A stretch of 53,633 bases of DNA from Spartobacteria bacterium (lineage in GTDB: Bacteria > Verrucomicrobiota > Verrucomicrobiia > Chthoniobacterales > UBA10450): positions 1-53,633 of the forward strand of contig PNAA01000044.1 of the NCBI GenBank assembly GCA_003169975.1, given 5' to 3'. The notes beneath the pieces are model-generated. The model ran no database searches and had not been told where the DNA came from. It worked only from the letters and a program-made list of their open reading frames with translations. Position numbers and translations under genes: made by a program. This document shows positions 28,887-37,868 of this stretch, piece after piece (within the stretch, counting starts at the first letter, position 1; each line of letters begins with the position of its first letter).

Positions 28887-30056
28887 ATGAAAATTATTTC
28901 CGGCGGACAAACGGGAGTCGATCGCGCTGCGCTCGATGCCGCGATGTCGTTAGGCGTGGCCGCCGCCGGCTGGTGCCCAGAGGGCCGGCTAGCCGAGGAC
29001 GGCGTTATCCCGCCGCAGTATCCGCTCAAGGAATTGCCGGGCGGCGGCTACCCGGAACGCACGGAACGGAACGTGCGCGAGGCGGATGGCACGGTCATTT
29101 TTCACCCTGGTTTGCGCGAGGGCAGCACGAAAGCGACGGCCGATTTCTGCGCCGAAATGCAGAAGCCTTGTCGCTTCATCGACGCGAGCGTGGTGGCGCC
29201 GCAAGAGGCGGCGCGCCAGCTCGGAGAGTTCGTTAGGGCAAATCAAATCAGCGTCCTCAATGTGGCCGGCCCGCGCGCCAGCCAGTGGCCGCAGGGATAC
29301 GACTTCACCGTGCAGACTCTCGGCCAATTGCTCCAGCCCGCGCCGAAGCTGTCGTTCGTGGTCCCGGCGCATAACGAAGAGCACGAATTGCCGGCAAGCC
29401 TCAACGCGCTGCGCACGGCCGCCGATGCTTCGGGGCAAACGTATGAACTGATTGTGGTCGATGACGCCTCGACCGATGCGACCGCCGCGCTCGCGCAACA
29501 ATTCGGCGCCCGGGTCATTCCCGTAAATCGCCGCCAGATCGCCGCCGTGCGGAATGCCGGAGCGCGGGAAGCGCGCGGCGAAATCCTTTTCTTCGTCGAT
29601 GCCGATACCCGCATCGCACCGGATCACGTCATCCTCGGCCTGCGCGCCCTCGCCGAGGGCTGCGCCGGCGGCAGCGCCCGCGTCGTGCCGGACCGGCAGA
29701 TGCCGTTTTGGGCCAACGTTTTTCTGCAGGTCTTTTCGGCGATCTATTTCACCGCCGGACTTGGCGCGGGCGCCTTCATTTTCACCCGACGGGAATCGTT
29801 CGAAACAGCCGGCGGTTTTGATGAGCAATACTTTGCGGGCGAAGAAGTCTACCTCAGCCTCGCGCTGAAGAAGCTCGGCCGATTCAAAATCCTGCGCGAG
29901 CCAATCGTGACCTCGGCGCGCAAAGTGCGCCTGCACTCGTTCCGTTTCGTTCTCACGCAGACTTTTTTCCTCCTCGTCGGTGGAAAGCGCGCCCTGCGCA
30001 CCCGGGAGCGGCTCGCGCTTTGGTATGACGGCAAACGTGAGCGCCGCGCGAGCTGA
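28887..30056 (+). CDS. Fusion of cpYpsA (SLOG) domain and GT2 glycosyltransferase
   Basis: 389 residues with two unrelated halves in one uninterrupted frame. Residues 1-150 match the circularly permuted YpsA/putative molybdenum-carrier SLOG family: MKIISGGQTGVDRAALDAA, then GWCPEGRLAEDGVIP and ERNVREADGTVIF. They should bind a nucleotide or related ligand. Residues 153-389 are a GT-A glycosyltransferase family 2 domain: SFVVPAHNEEHELPASLNAL, then VVDDASTDATAALA and the DxD-type FVDADTRI. The GT2 half has no clear membrane anchor beyond a hydrophobic patch near LQVFSAIYFTAGLGAGAF. The stretch joining them is only a few residues (LLQPAPKL). Substrate unknown. Confidence 0.85.
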   Translation: MKIISGGQTGVDRAALDAAMSLGVAAAGWCPEGRLAEDGVIPPQYPLKELPGGGYPERTERNVREADGTVIFHPGLREGSTKATADFCAEMQKPCRFIDASVVAPQEAARQLGEFVRANQISVLNVAGPRASQWPQGYDFTVQTLGQLLQPAPKLSFVVPAHNEEHELPASLNALRTAADASGQTYELIVVDDASTDATAALAQQFGARVIPVNRRQIAAVRNAGAREARGEILFFVDADTRIAPDHVILGLRALAEGCAGGSARVVPDRQMPFWANVFLQVFSAIYFTAGLGAGAFIFTRRESFETAGGFDEQYFAGEEVYLSLALKKLGRFKILREPIVTSARKVRLHSFRFVLTQTFFLLVGGKRALRTRERLALWYDGKRERRAS

Positions 30057-30114
30057 CGAATTGCAGGTTGAACCCGCGGGAGCCGAAGCTTAGAGGAGCG
30101 TGGAGGCTTGACCT

Positions 30115-30651
30115 ATGGAAACAAAAGTAGAACCGCCAATCGACCTAACGAACTGGATCGAAGAGCACAAAGACAAGTTCAAGCCGCCGGTGAGCAACCA
30201 GTATCTCTACGACGGGCGCGATTTCTTCGTCATGGTGATCAAGGGACCAAATGCGCGAAACGATTTTCACCTCGTCGATTCCGAGGAATATTTTTATCAG
30301 CTTAAGGGCAACATTAAGGTCCGCATCCGCGAGGGCGACCAAATCGTCGATCACCTCGTGCGCGAAGGCGAAACTTTCTTCATTCCGCCTAACGTCCCGC
30401 ACGCGCCCGTTCGCCCGCCCGGCACGATCGGCGTGGTGGTCGAGCGACGCCGTCCGACCGGCGAACACGAACACGTCATTTTTTACTGCGACAATTGCGG
30501 AGCGCTGGTCGAAGACATCGACTTCGATTGCGGCGACATCGTGCAGCATTTCAGCCAGGCGATGCTCGACTTCTGGAATGACGACGCGCGACGGACTTGC
30601 AAAAAGTGCGGCACCAGAGTGCCGAAACCGGAGCCGGTAAAACCATTCTGA
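30115..30651 (+). CDS. nbaC: 3-hydroxyanthranilate 3,4-dioxygenase
   Basis: 178 residues, bacterial 3-HAO. The catalytic Fe(II) ligands are His52, Glu58 (NDFHLVDSEEYFYQ) and His96 (NVPHAP). The C-terminal rubredoxin-like site uses YCDNCG and CKKCG, as in the Cupriavidus enzyme. It opens the ring of 3-hydroxyanthranilate to 2-amino-3-carboxymuconate semialdehyde. The next gene encodes the enzyme for that product. ATG 30115, near GGAGGC. Cytoplasmic. Confidence 0.95.
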   Translation: METKVEPPIDLTNWIEEHKDKFKPPVSNQYLYDGRDFFVMVIKGPNARNDFHLVDSEEYFYQLKGNIKVRIREGDQIVDHLVREGETFFIPPNVPHAPVRPPGTIGVVVERRRPTGEHEHVIFYCDNCGALVEDIDFDCGDIVQHFSQAMLDFWNDDARRTCKKCGTRVPKPEPVKPF

Positions 30652-30690
30652 TGGATACCCGGCGGTTCGCCCGCGTCACGAGCCTCGGTG

Positions 30691-30748
30691 TAGAGGCGGC
30701 TGTTTCAGCCGTAGCGCCCGGATTGCGGGCGACACGCCCGCCGCTAGA
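30691..30748. repeat. REP-like palindrome between nbaC and the ACMSD gene
   Basis: Imperfect ends TAGAGGCGGC (30691-30700) and GCCGCTAGA (30740-30748) enclose a perfect hairpin CGGCTGTTTCAGCCG and further GC-rich stems (CGCCCG, CGGGCG). It lies in a 103-base gap within an otherwise tight operon and could modulate the downstream gene. Confidence 0.55.
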
Positions 30749-30754
30749 CCTCCG

Positions 30755-31810
30755 ATGAAGATCGACCTCCACACCCACATTCTGCCGCGCGAATGGCCCG
30801 ACCTCGACGCCAAGTACGGCTACGGCGGATTCGTTAGGATGGAGCATTATCGCCCCTGCTGCGCTCGGATGATGATCGGCGACCGCTTCTTTCGCGAAAT
30901 CGGCGACAACGCCTGGGACCCCGCACGGCGGATCGAGGAATGCGATCGTGACGGGGTTACGATTCAAGTGCTCTCGACCGTGCCCGTGATGTTCAGCTAT
31001 TGGGCGAAGCCGGCCGATGGGCTCGATCTTTCCCGGCTGCTGAACGATCACCTCGCGGAAGTGGTGCGCGCGCATCCGGCGCGCTTCGCCGGCTTGGGCA
31101 CGATTCCGTTGCAGGATCCGGAACTGGCGGCGGGCGAACTGCGACGCTGCGTCCGCGACCTTGGGCTGCGCGGAGTGCAGATCGGGACGCATGTCGACGC
31201 CAACGCCTTCTGCGATCAGGAGGAATGCCGCAACCTCGACGATCGCGCGCTCGACTCCGTTTGGAGCGCGGCCGAGGAAGTCGGCGCTGCGATCTTCGTC
31301 CATCCGTGGGACATGGTGGGAAAAATGCGAATGCCCAAATACTGGCTGCCCTGGCTGGTCGGCATGCCGGCAGAGACCTCGCTGGCGATTTGCTCAATGA
31401 TTTTCGGCGGCGTCTTCGAGCGGTTCCCATATTTGCGCGTCGCCTTCGCCCACGGCGGCGGCGCTTTTCCAATCACGATCGGCCGCATCGAGCACGGATT
31501 TAATGTTCGGCCCGACCTGGTCGCGATCGACAACCAGATCAATCCGCGCCACTACCTCGCGCGCGTCGATGAGCACGGCGAGTCTGTGCCCGCCCGCTTC
31601 TACGTCGACTCGCTGGTCCACGATCCCGACGCGCTCCGCTTGTTACGCAAACTTTTCGGCGTGCGACGCATCGCCCTCGGCTCCGATTATCCCTTTCCGT
31701 TAGGCGAAGCGCACCCCGGCGAACTGATCGAATCGATGCCGGATTTCCTGCCGGAGGAAAAGGTGCAGCTTTTGTCGGGCGCGGCGCGGGAATTTCTGGC
31801 TCTGAACTGA
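30755..31810 (+). CDS. 2-amino-3-carboxymuconate-6-semialdehyde decarboxylase (ACMSD), amidohydrolase fold
   Basis: 351 residues. Metal site HTH at residues 6-8 (KIDLHTHIL), a His in IFVHPWDMVGK, a second-shell His in AFAHGGGAFP, and the conserved Asp in ALGSDYPFPLGE. The whole layout, including RIEECDRDGVTIQVLSTVPV, matches ACMSD. It decarboxylates the 3-HAO product to 2-aminomuconate semialdehyde, sending kynurenine carbon to catabolism rather than to quinolinate and NAD. Placed 103 bases after nbaC. kynA, kynU or nbaE are not in the window. Confidence 0.92.
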   Translation: MKIDLHTHILPREWPDLDAKYGYGGFVRMEHYRPCCARMMIGDRFFREIGDNAWDPARRIEECDRDGVTIQVLSTVPVMFSYWAKPADGLDLSRLLNDHLAEVVRAHPARFAGLGTIPLQDPELAAGELRRCVRDLGLRGVQIGTHVDANAFCDQEECRNLDDRALDSVWSAAEEVGAAIFVHPWDMVGKMRMPKYWLPWLVGMPAETSLAICSMIFGGVFERFPYLRVAFAHGGGAFPITIGRIEHGFNVRPDLVAIDNQINPRHYLARVDEHGESVPARFYVDSLVHDPDALRLLRKLFGVRRIALGSDYPFPLGEAHPGELIESMPDFLPEEKVQLLSGAAREFLALN

Positions 31811-31822
31811 CGGGCTCGCAAC

Positions 31823-32506
31823 ATGGAGCTGCCGAAACACATCCTCACGACCTTCGATGAAGCGCTCGCCGCGCTGCGCAACAACGTCCTCCTCATGTCG
31901 AGCCTGACCGCGCGCAGTCTCGAAAACGCGCTCCGGGGATTGCGCGAACGCGACGACGAGCTCTGCCTCAAAGCGATCGTGGATGACGAGGAGATCGATC
32001 AACTGGAAAAGCAGGTCGACAAGGACGGCATCGAATTGCTCCTCCGGTTTCAACCGGTCGCTTCTGATCTGCGCCGGGTCGTCGCGGCGATGAAGCTGTC
32101 GCCGAATCTCGAGCGGATCGCCGATGAATCGGTCAGCGTTGCGCGTAAAGCGCGCAAGCTAAATAGACATCCAGAACTTCCCGAGGTGGCACTGATCACT
32201 CTGATGGGCGCGCACGCGACGCAGATGTTCAAGGATGGTGTCGATGCTTACGTGCGCGAAGATGAAGCGCAGGGGCGGGCCCTGAAGGAACGCGACAAAC
32301 CGCTCGATTTGATGAACGCCGACGCCGCCCGGCGACTCCTCGCGCGCGCCGCGCAAGACGGCGAGCAGCTGCGCGGCTATCTCAACCTGATGTTCATCGC
32401 CGGACACCTCGAACGCGTCGGTGACCACGCTACCAACATAGGGGAGGATGTGGTCTACGCGGCGGCCGCGGAAGACATCCGGCATCAGCCTTTTGTCCCG
32501 GAGTAA
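31823..32506 (+). CDS. phoU: Phosphate signalling protein PhoU
   Basis: 227 residues, two PhoU three-helix bundles. Motif-like blocks: QLEKQVDKDGIELLLRFQP and DLRRVVAAMKLSPNLERIAD in the first repeat, LMFIAGHLERVGDHATNIGE in the second. PhoU couples phosphate transport to the PhoR/PhoB sensor system. No pst or phoBR genes are here; it heads a set with DUF47 and Pit, 12 bases after the ACMSD gene. Confidence 0.92.
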   Translation: MELPKHILTTFDEALAALRNNVLLMSSLTARSLENALRGLRERDDELCLKAIVDDEEIDQLEKQVDKDGIELLLRFQPVASDLRRVVAAMKLSPNLERIADESVSVARKARKLNRHPELPEVALITLMGAHATQMFKDGVDAYVREDEAQGRALKERDKPLDLMNADAARRLLARAAQDGEQLRGYLNLMFIAGHLERVGDHATNIGEDVVYAAAAEDIRHQPFVPE

Positions 32507-32598
32507 TCTCCGATCGACCGCGCGTTGCTTCAGTTTCGGCTTGGCCCGGCGGGCGGTTTGCGTTACGGCAGAATCATCACCAGACCGAGGCTGTCTTC

Positions 32599-33237
32599 AT
32601 GTTCTCAATCAAAAAACTATTAGGGCACGATCAGAAATTCTTCGACCTTCTCGAAGCCAGCGCGCAACAGGCTGACAGCAGCGTGCATCATCTCGTCGCG
32701 CTTCTCGCCCGGCTCGAAAAGCATGATTCGCCCCAGAGCCTCGACGAGTTCGTCCACAGCCGGCGCAAGGACAAGCAAATCACGCAGGAACTCACCGAGC
32801 AGCTCTGCAAGACTTTCGTCACACCGCTGGAACGCGAAGACATTCAGGCGCTCGCGGCCGCTCTTTATAAAATTCCGAAGACGGTGGAGAAGATCGGCGA
32901 ACGCATCCTGATCTGTCCGGGCGATCTCGAGGGCCGCAATTTTCAAAAGCATCTCGAGTTGCTCGATCAAGCGGCCGAGGCCGTCCTCGCGATGGTGAAG
33001 GAGTTGCGCAAAGGAACCGACGCCGCGACCGCGCGGGAAATGAACTCGCGGCTGCAAACGATCGAAGGCGCCGCCGACAAACTGGAGCTCGATCTCTTGC
33101 GCGACTTGTATCACGGGAATTACGAAGCGAAGCAGATCATCTTTCTGCGCGATCTTTACGAGCTGCTGGAAAAGGTGATCGATCGCTGCCGCGACACGGG
33201 TAACATCATCTTGCAGGTCGTAATGAAGTACTCCTAA
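32599..33237 (+). CDS. DUF47 PhoU-like Pit accessory protein
   Basis: 212 residues, all helical, DUF47/TIGR00153 family. The N-terminal block is HDQKFFDLLEASAQQADSSV. The typical helix-rich end reads LEKVIDRCRDTGNIILQVVM. DUF47 genes almost always precede Pit phosphate transporters and are thought to gate them. Here the gap to pit is 22 bases. ATG 32599. Confidence 0.92.
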   Translation: MFSIKKLLGHDQKFFDLLEASAQQADSSVHHLVALLARLEKHDSPQSLDEFVHSRRKDKQITQELTEQLCKTFVTPLEREDIQALAAALYKIPKTVEKIGERILICPGDLEGRNFQKHLELLDQAAEAVLAMVKELRKGTDAATAREMNSRLQTIEGAADKLELDLLRDLYHGNYEAKQIIFLRDLYELLEKVIDRCRDTGNIILQVVMKYS

Positions 33238-33259
33238 GGTCCTGCTCACAAGGCCCCGC

Positions 33260-34294
33260 ATGGTTCTCTTTATTGTCGTCGTTCTGGCGGCCCTCCTTTT
33301 CGAATATATCAACGGCTTTCATGACGCCGCCAACGCCATCGCGACCGTCGTGTCGACCAAGGTCCTGACCCCGCGCCAGGCGATCGCGATGGCGGCCTTC
33401 TTCAACCTGACCGGCGGCCTGATGGGGACGGCGGTCGCCTCCACCATCGGCAAGGGGATCGTCGACTTAAAGGTCGTGACCATGCCAGCCATCCTTTGCG
33501 CGCTGCTCGGCGCGATAGTGTGGAATCTCATCACCTGGCTGCTCGGCCTTCCCTCCAGCTCGAGTCATGCGCTGATCGGCGGCCTCTGCGGAGCGGCGCT
33601 GGCGACTGCCGGCGGTGATTTCTCGGTCTTGAAATGGCAGACTGGTCTCCTTCCCAAGGTCATTGTCCCGATGATCACCTCGCCGATCGCAGGATTCATC
33701 TTCGGCGCATTGCTCATGTTCCTCTTGATCGTCCTTCTGCGCTCTTACACCCCTCATTTCGTGCACAAGCTCTTTGGCAAACTCCAGCTGGTGAGCGCGG
33801 CCTGGATGGCCCATAGCCATGGAACCAACGACGCGCAAAAGACGATGGGCATCATCGCCCTCGCCCTCTTTACCGGCACGGCCAATGGCGCGTTCCATCA
33901 CTTGCCGCCGATGTTCCATTTTCTTACTACGCCGGAATTCAAAGTCCCGTCGTGGGTTGTGATCTTATGCGCCACGACGATGGCCGCCGGAACCGCCGCC
34001 GGTGGCTGGCGCATTATCCGCACGCTTGGCCACAAGATGGTCAAGCTGCAGCCGGTGCATGGGTTCGCCGCGGAAACCACCGCCGCCGTCATCATCCAGG
34101 TCGCCAGCTCCTACGGCATTCCTCTTTCCACGACCCACGTGATCTCGACCTCGATCATGGGCGTGGGCGCAGTGAAGCGTTTTAGCGGAGTCAAGTGGAC
34201 GCTCGTCGAGCGGATCGTCTGGACCTGGGTGCTAACTCTCCCCTGCACCGCGCTTATCGGTTACATCCTGGCGCGCGCGGCCGCGGCATTCTAA
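33260..34294 (+). CDS. pit: Inorganic phosphate transporter, PiT family
   Basis: 344 residues, about ten membrane spans. The two inverted PiT signatures are present: YINGFHDAANAIATVVSTKV near the start and LPSSSSHALIGGLCGA; in the second half, HSHGTNDAQKTMGIIAL and GIPLSTTHVISTSIMGVG. It carries metal-phosphate with protons (low affinity, constitutive). Sits last in phoU-DUF47-pit. Confidence 0.95.
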   Translation: MVLFIVVVLAALLFEYINGFHDAANAIATVVSTKVLTPRQAIAMAAFFNLTGGLMGTAVASTIGKGIVDLKVVTMPAILCALLGAIVWNLITWLLGLPSSSSHALIGGLCGAALATAGGDFSVLKWQTGLLPKVIVPMITSPIAGFIFGALLMFLLIVLLRSYTPHFVHKLFGKLQLVSAAWMAHSHGTNDAQKTMGIIALALFTGTANGAFHHLPPMFHFLTTPEFKVPSWVVILCATTMAAGTAAGGWRIIRTLGHKMVKLQPVHGFAAETTAAVIIQVASSYGIPLSTTHVISTSIMGVGAVKRFSGVKWTLVERIVWTWVLTLPCTALIGYILARAAAAF

Positions 34295-34334
34295 GCGGTT
34301 GACGGGACCAGCCCTTTACTTATAGGACTAGGTT

Positions 34335-35450
34335 ATGAGCTCAGTACGATTACTGGTTGGCACGCGGAAGGGCGCGTTTGTCCTGACATCGGACGGTCAG
34401 CGCGCACAATGGAAAGTCAGCGGCCCGCACTTCGCAGGCTGGGAAATGTATCATCTCAAGGGCTCGCCGTTAGAGCCAAACCGACTCTACGCGTCGCAAA
34501 CCAGCGGCTGGTTCGGCCAACAAATCCAACGCTCCGATGACGGCGGCGAGACGTGGGAACCGGTTGGAAATGAATTCGCGTACGACGGCGTGCCCGGGAC
34601 CCACCAGTGGTATGACGGCACGCAACACCCTTGGGAGTTCAAGCGCGTCTGGCATCTCGAACCGTCGTTAACCGACCCCGACACCGTCTACGCCGGGGTC
34701 GAAGATGCGGCGCTCTTCCGCAGCACGGACGGCGGCAAGACCTGGCAGGAACTCGCCGGCTTGCGCGAAGCGAAGGGCAAGCTTTGGCAACCCGGCGCTG
34801 GCGGGATGTGTCTGCACACGATCGTCCTTGATCCAACCAATCCCGACCGCATCTTCGTCGCCATCTCCGCCGCGGGCGCCTTTCGCACCGACGACGGCGG
34901 CAAGACCTGGCAGCCGATCAACCGCGGATTGAAATCTCCTCACGAGTTGCCTGACCCCACGGCCGAGGTCGGACACTGCGTGCACCGCATTGCGATGCAT
35001 CCGTCGCGCCCCGGCACCCTCTTCATGCAAAAGCATTGGGACGTCATGCGGAGCGATAATGCTGGCGACAACTGGACAGAAGTGAGCGGAAACCTCCCGT
35101 CGGATTTCGGATTTCCGATCGACGTCCATGTGAATGAACCCGAGACGATTTACGTCGTCCCGATCAAGAGTGACTCCGAACATTTCCCGCCGGACGGGAA
35201 ACTGCGCGTTTACCGCAGCCGGACCGGCGGCAACGAATGGGAAGCCCTAACGAAAGGTCTGCCGCAGAGTGATTGCTACGTGAACGTGCTGCGCGATGCG
35301 ATGGCCGTTGATTCGCTCGATGAATGCGGTGTCTACTTCGGCACTACCGGTGGGCAGGTTTACGGTTCCGCCGATTCGGGAGACACCTGGACTCCTCTTG
35401 TGCGCGACCTGCCCGCTGTTTTATCAGTCGAAGTTCAGACTCTGCGGTGA
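34335..35450 (+). CDS. BNR/Asp-box repeat (sialidase-like propeller) protein
   Basis: 371 residues, cytoplasmic by absence of a signal peptide. At least six Asp-box-like motifs appear: [45 protein letters not shown] and GSADSGDTW, each on a propeller blade. No sialidase Arg triad is evident, so the name 'exo-alpha-sialidase' would overstate it. A degenerate copy of its last 53 codons lies at 36134-36294, followed by a MoaD/ThiS gene. Sequence just past the stop (GTGATCCGATCC) resembles the first codons of that MoaD gene, as if the pair had been duplicated. Confidence 0.85.
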   Translation: MSSVRLLVGTRKGAFVLTSDGQRAQWKVSGPHFAGWEMYHLKGSPLEPNRLYASQTSGWFGQQIQRSDDGGETWEPVGNEFAYDGVPGTHQWYDGTQHPWEFKRVWHLEPSLTDPDTVYAGVEDAALFRSTDGGKTWQELAGLREAKGKLWQPGAGGMCLHTIVLDPTNPDRIFVAISAAGAFRTDDGGKTWQPINRGLKSPHELPDPTAEVGHCVHRIAMHPSRPGTLFMQKHWDVMRSDNAGDNWTEVSGNLPSDFGFPIDVHVNEPETIYVVPIKSDSEHFPPDGKLRVYRSRTGGNEWEALTKGLPQSDCYVNVLRDAMAVDSLDECGVYFGTTGGQVYGSADSGDTWTPLVRDLPAVLSVEVQTLR

Positions 35451-35454
35451 TCCG

Positions 35455-35969
35455 ATCCTCGCGCCCGCTACTTTCAGCACGGGCGCGAACCAAACCGCCG
35501 CGACGCGGGTCAAGCGACCAAATTGTTCCGCCTGCGCCTGAATTCCTCCGTGAAATTGGATGTTGCCCAATCCGTCGAGGTTGATCGCCACCAGGTCGGA
35601 GGCGCTGCCGCTGATGGTCAGAACGTCCGAGGTGCCGTTGTTTGTAAAAGACCCCGCCCGTGATGATGTTGCTCCCATTATTGTTCGAAACTGCCCCGTG
35701 TTCGCGGCCGAGAAGTCGATGCGGCCATTGATGGTGGAAGGGCCGCTGTCGGTCATCTGGCCCATGCCACCGACGCCAACGTTGCCGGTTATCGAGACAT
35801 TCGTCACTTGGAGCGTGTTGTTGCCAGCCCTTCGAAAAGGAGGGCGTAGTCTTCGCCACCCCCGAGGGTGAAGCCGGCCCGCGCGCTGCTGGCCACACTA
35901 AGGAAGCCGATGATCGGGAAGAGTGCCCAAAAGGCGAACGGCGCGCGCAAGCGGAAATTCCATCTGCAT
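35455..35969 (-). pseudogene. Decayed gene for a secreted repeat protein, several frameshifts
   Basis: On the minus strand, three overlapping frames carry parts of one exported protein. There is an ATG at 35969 (MQMEFPLARAV), then in another frame a signal-like stretch (FAFWALFPIIGFLSVASSAR) and GFTLGGGEDYALLFEG. A third frame continues with NNTLQVTNVSITGNVGVGG and STINGRIDFSAANTGQF, then SNVI-like NNNGSNIITGGV after a further shift. The wording matches collagen-binding/choice-of-anchor-type surface proteins, seen by eye. The 3' end is replaced by antisense BNR sequence. It sits between the BNR gene and the BNR tail relic, so it was inserted or moved there. Confidence 0.65.
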
Positions 35970-36133
35970 ATTATTTTTTGACGATCGGTTGGGATTGCTG
36001 CCTGGTGTGAATCGAGTGATGCTACACAAATGTCGCGGCATGGCGAGCAAAAGATGGCACCGTTGGCGACCGACGGATTCAGCTGTCGCAACCTTGCGCC
36101 TTAGGGCTGCAACGAGACCCGACCCAACCAGTT

Positions 36134-36294
36134 TGCTCGATGCCATGAGCGTCGATTCGCGCGACAAATGCAGTGTCTATTTTGGGACCACCGACCGGCG
36201 GGTCTACGGCTCCGCCGACAGCGGCGACACTTGGAATGCGATTGTGCGCGAACCCCTCGCGCGTCTCTCCGTCGAGGCCGAGACGTTGCCATGA
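36134..36294 (+). pseudogene. Relic C-terminus of a second BNR-repeat gene
   Basis: This encodes [20 protein letters not shown]... and [15 protein letters not shown], aligned without gaps to the last 53 codons of the BNR gene (about 70% base identity). The TGA stop overlaps the ATG of the MoaD gene (ATGA), the normal arrangement for a coupled pair. The body of the gene is missing. Confidence 0.75.
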
Positions 36295-36587
36295 TCCGGA
36301 TCGTGCTCCCGGTCCATCTGCGCACGCTCGCCCGCGTCGATGACGAGGTGAAACTCGCGGTTGCCCACCCAGTGACGCAGCGCGCGATCCTCGACGCCCT
36401 CGAGGCATCCTATCCGATGTTGCGCGGGACGATTCGCGATCAAACCACGCAACGGCGGCGGGTGCTCGTTCGCTTCTTCTGCTGCGGGGAAGATTTCTCC
36501 CATGAAACGCCCGACACCCCCTTACCCGTCGCGGTTGCCAATGGGACAGAGCCTTTTTTCATCGTCGGGGCGATGGCTGGCGGTTAG
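36291..36587 (+). CDS. MoaD/ThiS-like ubiquitin-fold sulfur carrier
   Basis: 98 residues from ATG 36291, which overlaps the BNR relic stop. The C-terminus ends ...VGAMAGG; the terminal Gly-Gly is the site that is adenylated and made a thiocarboxylate in MoaD/ThiS proteins. The N-terminal strand ([16 protein letters not shown]) fits the beta-grasp fold. MoaD-ThiS genes beside BNR-propeller genes occur in other bacteria to my recollection; no moaE, thiG or E1-like gene is here. The stop codon falls in a GGTTAGGC word. Confidence 0.8.
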   Translation: MIRIVLPVHLRTLARVDDEVKLAVAHPVTQRAILDALEASYPMLRGTIRDQTTQRRRVLVRFFCCGEDFSHETPDTPLPVAVANGTEPFFIVGAMAGG

Positions 36588-36701
36588 GCGGATCCAGACA
36601 GACGCAGGATAAACCCGAAGCAGCCAACAGCGGAGGATGTCGGGGAATTCCGTTTCACCTTCAAACCAGGAGACTGCCGCCCTGGATTCCTGGCGTCCAG
36701 G

Positions 36702-37823
36702 TTAACTGTTCGAGACGTGCCTCAGATATTCCCGATCCCACGCCGCCGGGATACTCTCGCGTGGCGAATAAGGTCCCGGCTGGTAGGCCCGCGAAGCGAT
36801 GCCTTGCTGACTCAGCTCACACACGTGCCAATCCTGCTTGTTGGTCATATCCCAAAACTCCACCGCATCCTCCGGGTTGTAGCCGGGGGCGCTGACCCCG
36901 GTCGCCTCCGGATGAAAGAACCAGTCGCATAGAATCAGAGTTCGTACCGGCGCCTGTGGCCAGATCTGGTGCACCAGCACATAATCCGGATGCATGCTCA
37001 GGAGCAGGTTGGGGAAAATGGAATAATAGAAAACCCGGGCATGGTCCGCGCCTTTCATGTCGCCCACCGGTCGCGCGCAGGCCTGGCCGCTCATCGTTAG
37101 GCTGGCCCCCTTGGCGATCGTCATGAACCCGCCGAGGAACGGCCCTTCACAAAGGTCGTTCTCCGCCGAATCGTAGGGCGAGACCTTCGAGAGAAGCGGA
37201 TGCACCCCGGGACAGTGATAGCACTCGGAGTAATTTTCGAAGATCAACTTCCAATTGGCGCGCACGTCATACTCGATCCGCTTGGCCGAGCGCAGCTGAG
37301 GTAGATTCCAGTGAGTAAACCTTCCGAGCAAGGGCGCAAACACCTCCTCCAACGGCACCGGCTTATCTGCCAGGCTAACGAAGATGAATCCCTCCCAAAG
37401 CGCGAGCTTCACCCCACGCAAGGCATAGTCGCCTTTGTCAAAACCCGGCACATCGTCCATGTGCGGCGCGCCGACCAACCGGCCATCGAGCCCATAGGTC
37501 CAGGCGTGATAAGGGCATTGAATCGCCGCGGCGTGTCCGCTCGCAGCCTCGCAGAGCCGGGTCCCGCGATGGCGACAGACATTGTAGAACCCGCGCATCT
37601 CCCCGCTCTTACCGCGCACCATGATCAAGCTCTCCCCGGCAACTTCCCGCACGAAGTAATCGCCCGCCTTGGCGATCTGACTTTGATGCCCGACGCAAAC
37701 CCAGTGCCTCGCAAAAACCTTCGCCTGTTCCTCTGCAAAAATTTCCGGCGAAACAAAATAGCGCTGCGGCAGCGTCTTCGCACCGGCAACGAAGGTCTCG
37801 ATGGTCTTTCGAAAAGCAGACAT
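36702..37823 (-). CDS. Rieske-type ring-hydroxylating or demethylating oxygenase, large subunit
   Basis: 374 residues. Rieske [2Fe-2S] ligands: Cys83, His85 (CRHRG) and Cys103, His106 (CPYHAW). The mononuclear iron site is in NYSECYHCPGVHPLL, with a downstream Asp expected. Length and motif spacing fit the glycine-betaine/carnitine/choline oxygenase branch (GbcA-, CntA-like) as well as aromatic oxygenases. No reductase partner is nearby, so electrons come from elsewhere. ATG 37823 is used; a GTG sits two codons upstream. One CCTAACGA word lies in the gene. Confidence 0.88.
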   Translation of the reverse strand: MSAFRKTIETFVAGAKTLPQRYFVSPEIFAEEQAKVFARHWVCVGHQSQIAKAGDYFVREVAGESLIMVRGKSGEMRGFYNVCRHRGTRLCEAASGHAAAIQCPYHAWTYGLDGRLVGAPHMDDVPGFDKGDYALRGVKLALWEGFIFVSLADKPVPLEEVFAPLLGRFTHWNLPQLRSAKRIEYDVRANWKLIFENYSECYHCPGVHPLLSKVSPYDSAENDLCEGPFLGGFMTIAKGASLTMSGQACARPVGDMKGADHARVFYYSIFPNLLLSMHPDYVLVHQIWPQAPVRTLILCDWFFHPEATGVSAPGYNPEDAVEFWDMTNKQDWHVCELSQQGIASRAYQPGPYSPRESIPAAWDREYLRHVSNS

Positions 37824-37868
37824 TAACACACGGAGTGATTTGAAATCACCCGCTTACTCAATTGCTAC

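Noticed and set aside
28188-28910. Minus-strand frame upstream of the CreD-like gene as its missing N-terminus
   Set aside because: It is antisense to the cupin gene and crosses the palindromes; no membrane helix of the CreD type is present.
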